A stretch of DNA of 64,000 bases from Pseudomonas sp. TH43 (GTDB taxonomy: Bacteria; Pseudomonadota; Gammaproteobacteria; Pseudomonadales; Pseudomonadaceae), in assembly GCF_016650635.1 (NCBI RefSeq), contig NZ_JAEKFI010000001.1, positions 1,240,001-1,304,000 on the forward strand, read 5' to 3'. A program made the position numbers and the translations under genes. Of this stretch, positions 60,406 through 64,000 are shown in pieces. How positions within the stretch are numbered: position 1 is the first letter of the stretch; the number at the start of each line of letters is the position of its first letter. A model generated the notes under the pieces. The model had not been told where the DNA came from and made no database searches. It worked only from the letters and a program-made list of their open reading frames with translations.

Positions 60406-60806
60406 TGTCGTTCTCCACTCAAGACAGCGATGAAGTGCTCAGCGAAATGAATGTCACGCCACTGGTCGACGTGATGCTCGTGCTGCTGGTGGTGTTCATC
60501 GTCACCGCGCCGCTGATGACCAACGCGATCAAAGTCAATCTGCCGAAAACCGACGCCGTCGCCCCCGCCGAGAAGAAAGACCCGGTGGTGGTCAGCGTCG
60601 ATCAGGACGGCAAGTTCTACCTCGCCAAGACCGAACTGGCGCCGGAATCGCTAGAGGCCAGCCTCAAAGAGGTCAAGGCCAGGGACGCCGAAGTACGCGT
60701 TCAGCTACAGGCCGATTCCTCGGTGAATTATGGCCAGGTCGCCAAGGCCATGGCGTCCATCGAACGCTCGGGCATCAGCAAGATTTCGGTGATGACCACC
60801 CACTGA
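60405..60806 (+). CDS. exbD: TonB system transport protein ExbD
   Basis: 133 residues starting MSFSTQDSDEVLSEMNVTPL. One membrane helix with the essential Asp (NVTPLVDVMLVLLVVFIVTA). The periplasmic domain ends MASIERSGISKISVMTTH. It is translationally coupled to exbB. Confidence 0.94.
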   Translation: MSFSTQDSDEVLSEMNVTPLVDVMLVLLVVFIVTAPLMTNAIKVNLPKTDAVAPAEKKDPVVVSVDQDGKFYLAKTELAPESLEASLKEVKARDAEVRVQLQADSSVNYGQVAKAMASIERSGISKISVMTTH

Positions 60807-60808
60807 GT

Positions 60809-60849
60809 GCGGTGCCGGGCGCGCGTTGAAAATACGCGCCCGGCACCGC
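60809..60849. other. Strong 15-bp GC hairpin between exbD and the receptor gene
   Basis: GCGGTGCCGGGCGCG and CGCGCCCGGCACCGC are perfect inverse arms with an 11-nt spacer. No T-tract follows, so it may be a stability or attenuation element rather than a full terminator. It starts 2 nt after the exbD stop codon. Confidence 0.6.
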
Positions 60850-61015
60850 TGAAGAAATCCCGTCGCACTCGGCCGACCGAAAAAACGCTACGCGTCTTCG
60901 GAGGGGATCGGCTTGCTTGAAGAAAGTGGTTTTTCGCGGCGCGGCACCACCGTGACCTGCGCAATCAGGGCTCACAAGGCCATTTCGATAACGTCTAACA
61001 AAGTCGGAAACAACC

Positions 61016-63727
61016 ATGCTGATGAACACTCCACGCTTTACGCTGAAACCTTTGGTGGCGACGATTTCTCGTCACCGTTTTGTTCCGTTGTATCTGGTGG
61101 CCATGGGGATGGGCGCCGGGACTGTGCAGGCCGCGGAGGACGACAATGCGGCCGTCCCCGCAGCGGCGGCGGTGGTTGCGCCGACCACGCAACTGCAACG
61201 GGTGGAAGTGACCGGTTCGGCGATTCGCCGGGTCGATGCGGAAACGGCGGTGCCGATCACCATTCTCAAGGCTGACGAGCTGCGCAAACAGGGCGTGACC
61301 ACCACCGCCGAACTGGTGCAGCGGATCACCGGCAGCCAGTCGATCAACAACAGCGCCGGCTCGGTCGGTGCGGCCACCGGTGGCGCCTCGTTCGCCGACA
61401 TGCGCGGCATCGGCGCGAACAAGACGCTGGTGCTGCTCAACGGTCGACGCCTGGCCAACAACGCCTTGTCGGGGACCAACTCGGCCGGTGGCGCGGTGGA
61501 TCTGAACATGATCCCGTTTGCCGCCATCGAGCGTGTGGAAGTGCTGCGCGACGGCGCTTCGGCCCTGTACGGCACCGATGCCATCGGCGGCGTGATCAAC
61601 TTCATCACCAAAAAATCCATGACCGATGGCCAACTCACCCTTGGCGGCGAAACCCCGACCCACAGCGGCGGCGGTGCAACCAAAGACATGAGCGCCAGCT
61701 GGGGCTACGGCGATCTGGAGCAGGACCGCTTCAACGTCCTTGGCGTGTTCAACTACAACAAGCAGCAGAACCTCGACGCCAACGACCGCTCCTTCGCCCG
61801 CGACTACGATCCCGGGCGTGGCCTCGATCAGACCTCCGGCACCGCGTTCCCCGGCAACTATAGCCAGAACGGCAACGCCACCAATCCACTGGCCAACAGC
61901 AATTGCAACGGGCCGAACCTGGTGGCGCGCGACGGTTTGTGCCGCTTCAGTACCCGCGAATACATCGACCTGGTGCCGCAAACCGAGAAGACGTCGTTCT
62001 TCGGCAAGACCACCGGCAAACTCGCCGACGATCACAACGTCAACCTCGAATACTTCTGGTCGCGCAACAACAACGCCACCGCTGTCGGCCCAGCGCCACT
62101 GACCGGTTTGAGCCTCGATTCGTCGTCGCCCTACTACCCCGGCAACGGCATTACACCCGGCCCGAGCGGATTCGCCCTCGACCCGACGCAACCGGTTGAT
62201 GTGAACTGGCGCGAAACCGCTGCCGGGCCCCGTGAGTCGAAAGACCAGAACACCAGTCAGCGCTTCTTGCTGAGCTTCGATGGTCTGGTCGGCGGTTGGG
62301 ATTACAACGTCGGCGCCTCGTACAACCAGAACAAAATCGTCTCCAGCGTCACCAGCGGTTACGTCAGCGATCAGGCGATGATCAACGGTCTGGCCAGCGG
62401 TCTGCTCAACCCGTTCGGCCCGCAGTCTACGGCCGGTCAGCAATACATCGATGAAGCGATGTACCACGGCGCCTACTCCACTGCGGTCGGCCGCGTGGCC
62501 GGTTTCGACGGGCGTATCAGCCGTGAGATTGGCGACTGGTTCGGCGCCGGCCCGTCCGGTCTCGCGCTGGGTGGCGAGTACCGCAAAGAGAAATTCCATC
62601 AGGACTTCGAGTCGTTCGCCGGCGACATCCAGAGCCTCGGCATCGACCCGAACGGCAGTGTCGAGGGCGACCGCAGCGTGAAAGCTGCCTACGCAGAAAT
62701 CAACGTGCCGGTGCTCGACAGCCTCGAACTGTCCGCCGCCGTGCGTCACGACAAATACAGCGATTTCGGCAGCACCACCAATCCGAAATATTCGTTCCGT
62801 TATCAGCCGCTCAAAGAGCTGGTGGTGCGCGGCGCGTACAGCGAAGGTTTCCGCGCACCGTCGCTGTATGAGTTGTATTCGCCGCGCAGCATCACCTTCA
62901 CGCAGGGCTACTACAACGATCCGGTGCTGTGTACCGGCGGCGTGGTGCAACCGGGCGGTAACGGCGGCCGCGATTGCGGTCAGCAGTTCCTCAACCAGAT
63001 TGGCGGCAACGAAGACCTGGCTCCGGAGAAGGCGCGCAACGTGACGCTGGGTTTCGTCTACCAGCCGATCAACAACCTGTCGGTAGGCCTGGATTTCTGG
63101 TGGATTCACATCTCCAACCAGATTCAGCCGTTCCCGGAATCCACCGTGTTTGATCAGGCCGGTTCCTACCCGGATCGCTTCGTGCGCAACGCCGACGGCA
63201 CGCTCAATTACATCGTCACCGGCAACGCCAACCTCGGCATCGTCGAAACCAACGGGGTCGATGTGTCGCTGGACTATCGCTTCCCGAACACGCCGTACGG
63301 TCAATTCGGCCTGGGCCTGCAAGGCACCTATGTCGACGAGTACGACTTCCAGAGCACCATCAAGGGCCCGTTCACCGACAAGGTCGGCGACTTCGAGGGT
63401 GACGGCGTGATCGCGCGCTGGAAGCACAACCTCACCGGCAGCTGGACCTTCGGCGCGGCGCGAGCGTCGCTGACCAACCGCTTCACCACCGGTTACAACG
63501 ACTACGACCGCGATACCCATGCGCGCGTGGCGTCGTATTCGGTGTGGGATCTGTCGGCCGGTTACACCTTCAACAAAGTGCTGGATGTCGATGCCGGGAT
63601 GAAGAACATGTTCGACCGCAACCCACCGTTCTCCAACCAGGCCTACAACTTCCAGAGCGGCTATGACCCACGCTACACCGACCCACTGGGCCGCACCCTG
63701 TTTGCGCGCATGACGTACCACTTCTAA
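61016..63727 (+). CDS. TonB-dependent outer-membrane receptor
   Basis: 903 residues starting MLMNTPRFTLKPLVATISRH, with signal peptide ending near VQAAED. The plug domain (about 65-190) has RRVDAETAVPITILKADELR, FADMRGIGANKTLVLLNGRR and VEVLRDGASALYGTDAIGGV. The 22-strand barrel follows and the C-terminus is the expected aromatic YHF. No STN signalling domain is seen. Two Cys pairs (NSNCNGPNL/RDGLCRF and VLCTGG/GGRDCGQ) mark extracellular loops. The substrate is unknown. It is the presumed client of the tonB-exbB-exbD genes upstream, and an alternative start is the ATG at 61022. Confidence 0.93.
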   Translation: MLMNTPRFTLKPLVATISRHRFVPLYLVAMGMGAGTVQAAEDDNAAVPAAAAVVAPTTQLQRVEVTGSAIRRVDAETAVPITILKADELRKQGVTTTAELVQRITGSQSINNSAGSVGAATGGASFADMRGIGANKTLVLLNGRRLANNALSGTNSAGGAVDLNMIPFAAIERVEVLRDGASALYGTDAIGGVINFITKKSMTDGQLTLGGETPTHSGGGATKDMSASWGYGDLEQDRFNVLGVFNYNKQQNLDANDRSFARDYDPGRGLDQTSGTAFPGNYSQNGNATNPLANSNCNGPNLVARDGLCRFSTREYIDLVPQTEKTSFFGKTTGKLADDHNVNLEYFWSRNNNATAVGPAPLTGLSLDSSSPYYPGNGITPGPSGFALDPTQPVDVNWRETAAGPRESKDQNTSQRFLLSFDGLVGGWDYNVGASYNQNKIVSSVTSGYVSDQAMINGLASGLLNPFGPQSTAGQQYIDEAMYHGAYSTAVGRVAGFDGRISREIGDWFGAGPSGLALGGEYRKEKFHQDFESFAGDIQSLGIDPNGSVEGDRSVKAAYAEINVPVLDSLELSAAVRHDKYSDFGSTTNPKYSFRYQPLKELVVRGAYSEGFRAPSLYELYSPRSITFTQGYYNDPVLCTGGVVQPGGNGGRDCGQQFLNQIGGNEDLAPEKARNVTLGFVYQPINNLSVGLDFWWIHISNQIQPFPESTVFDQAGSYPDRFVRNADGTLNYIVTGNANLGIVETNGVDVSLDYRFPNTPYGQFGLGLQGTYVDEYDFQSTIKGPFTDKVGDFEGDGVIARWKHNLTGSWTFGAARASLTNRFTTGYNDYDRDTHARVASYSVWDLSAGYTFNKVLDVDAGMKNMFDRNPPFSNQAYNFQSGYDPRYTDPLGRTLFARMTYHF

Positions 63728-63746
63728 CCCGGCAACACCTTAATCC

Positions 63747-63911
63747 CTGTAGGAATGAGTCTTGTGGCGAGGGGATTTATCCCCGTCCGGCTGCGCAGCA
63801 GTCGTAACCATTGATCGCGGTCTGTCTGGTCATTCGCGGTTGCAGGTTTTGGCGGTGCTTCGCGCCCCAACGGGGATAAATCCCCTCGCCACACAGGCTC
63901 ACTCCGACAGG
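63747..63911. repeat. Nested REP palindrome (two families)
   Basis: Inner: TGTGGCGAGGGGATTTATCC and GGATAAATCCCCTCGCCACA. Outer: CTGTAGGAATGAGTC and the inverse-like GGCTCACTCCGACAG. It is thus a GGCGAGGGGATTTATCC-family element nested within a GTAGGAGTGAGCC-family pair. It lies after the receptor gene. Confidence 0.85.
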
Positions 63912-63948
63912 TTGAACCGTGATCTTTCAGGGGCTCAGGAGTGACTTC

Positions 63949-64000
63949 ATGACTTTCATGCGCAACATGGCAGGCCTGCTGCTTGGCGGTGCGCTGCTGT
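63949..64000 (+). CDS. Start of a further exported protein (cut by window edge)
   Basis: From ATG 63949, after CAGGAG at 7 nt, it reads MTFMRNMAGLLLGGALL and runs off the window. The hydrophobic stretch is a likely signal peptide or membrane anchor. The rest cannot be judged. It follows the receptor gene in the same direction, beyond a REP element. Confidence 0.55.
   Translation, partial: MTFMRNMAGLLLGGALL

Noticed and set aside
60995..63721. Minus-strand frame of about 900 codons opposite the receptor gene
   Set aside because: It mirrors the receptor gene and has Gly/Val/Arg/Ala-rich low-complexity content; the plus strand gives a full receptor with signal peptide and plug.

Overview
The window is chromosomal DNA of a Pseudomonas, most likely of the P. 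fluorescens group. The evidence is the linked block tig-clpP-clpX-lon-hupB-ppiD beside a His/Leu/His/Arg tRNA cluster and folD, an ampR-ampC pair, Pseudomonas-type families (DUF2242 lipoprotein, nhaR-like LysR, sstT, gudP/gudD), and REP palindromes of at least three families between genes. Coding is dense, GC-rich and on both strands, and most lifestyle genes are chromosomal housekeeping or accessory metabolism rather than a phage or integrative island.

Layout. 0-8 kb: the 5' part of fadH (cut by the window edge), a nitrilase-fold membrane protein that lacks the catalytic cysteine followed by an AraC regulator, a DUF2242 lipoprotein, and a divergent LysR/MFS efflux pair. 8-18.8 kb: the proteostasis block, all on the minus strand (ppiD, a tRNA-like element, hupB, lon with a heat-shock-type promoter, clpX, clpP, tig), then four tRNAs and folD. 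19-26.5 kb: pbpG, two small acidic proteins, a C39-peptidase-like lipoprotein without its catalytic residues, terC, nhaR, an MFS pump and sstT. 26.6-28 kb: an intact IS3-family insertion sequence with 27-bp inverted repeats, a 3-bp target duplication and an A-AAA-AAG frameshift site. 28-37 kb: mostly small conserved genes, a shikimate-dehydrogenase-like enzyme, an AI-2E family permease, trhP and a LysR/DMT exporter pair. 37-41 kb: a glucarate catabolic locus (GntR regulator, gudP, gudD) with TTGTnnnACAA operators.

41-46 kb: ampR-ampC. The last eight codons of ampC begin a 2.2-kb tandem array of eight units of 243-271 bp plus a truncated ninth. Each unit carries a long REP-type palindrome and most carry a terminator-like hairpin; the spacing pattern suggests that a four-unit block was itself duplicated. 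46-55.6 kb: GNAT, TauE/SafE, MFS, a periplasmic aldose epimerase, an aldo/keto reductase, DUF1810 and DNA polymerase II. 55.7-56.2 kb: a second repeat structure, in which a REP palindrome is flanked by two outward tandem arrays (37-bp units on the left, about 19-bp units on the right) that are inverted copies of each other. 56-64 kb: a CBS protein, a GST, a probable small RNA/short ORF with a strong terminator, and a TonB-ExbB-ExbD-receptor cluster in which tonB carries an apparent 1-nt frameshift in an A5 run.

No phage, CRISPR array, secretion system or obvious defence island was seen. The least ordinary signals are the two amplified REP structures, the tonB frame break, the two hydrolase-fold proteins without catalytic residues, the tRNA-like element and the 57.9-kb small transcript.
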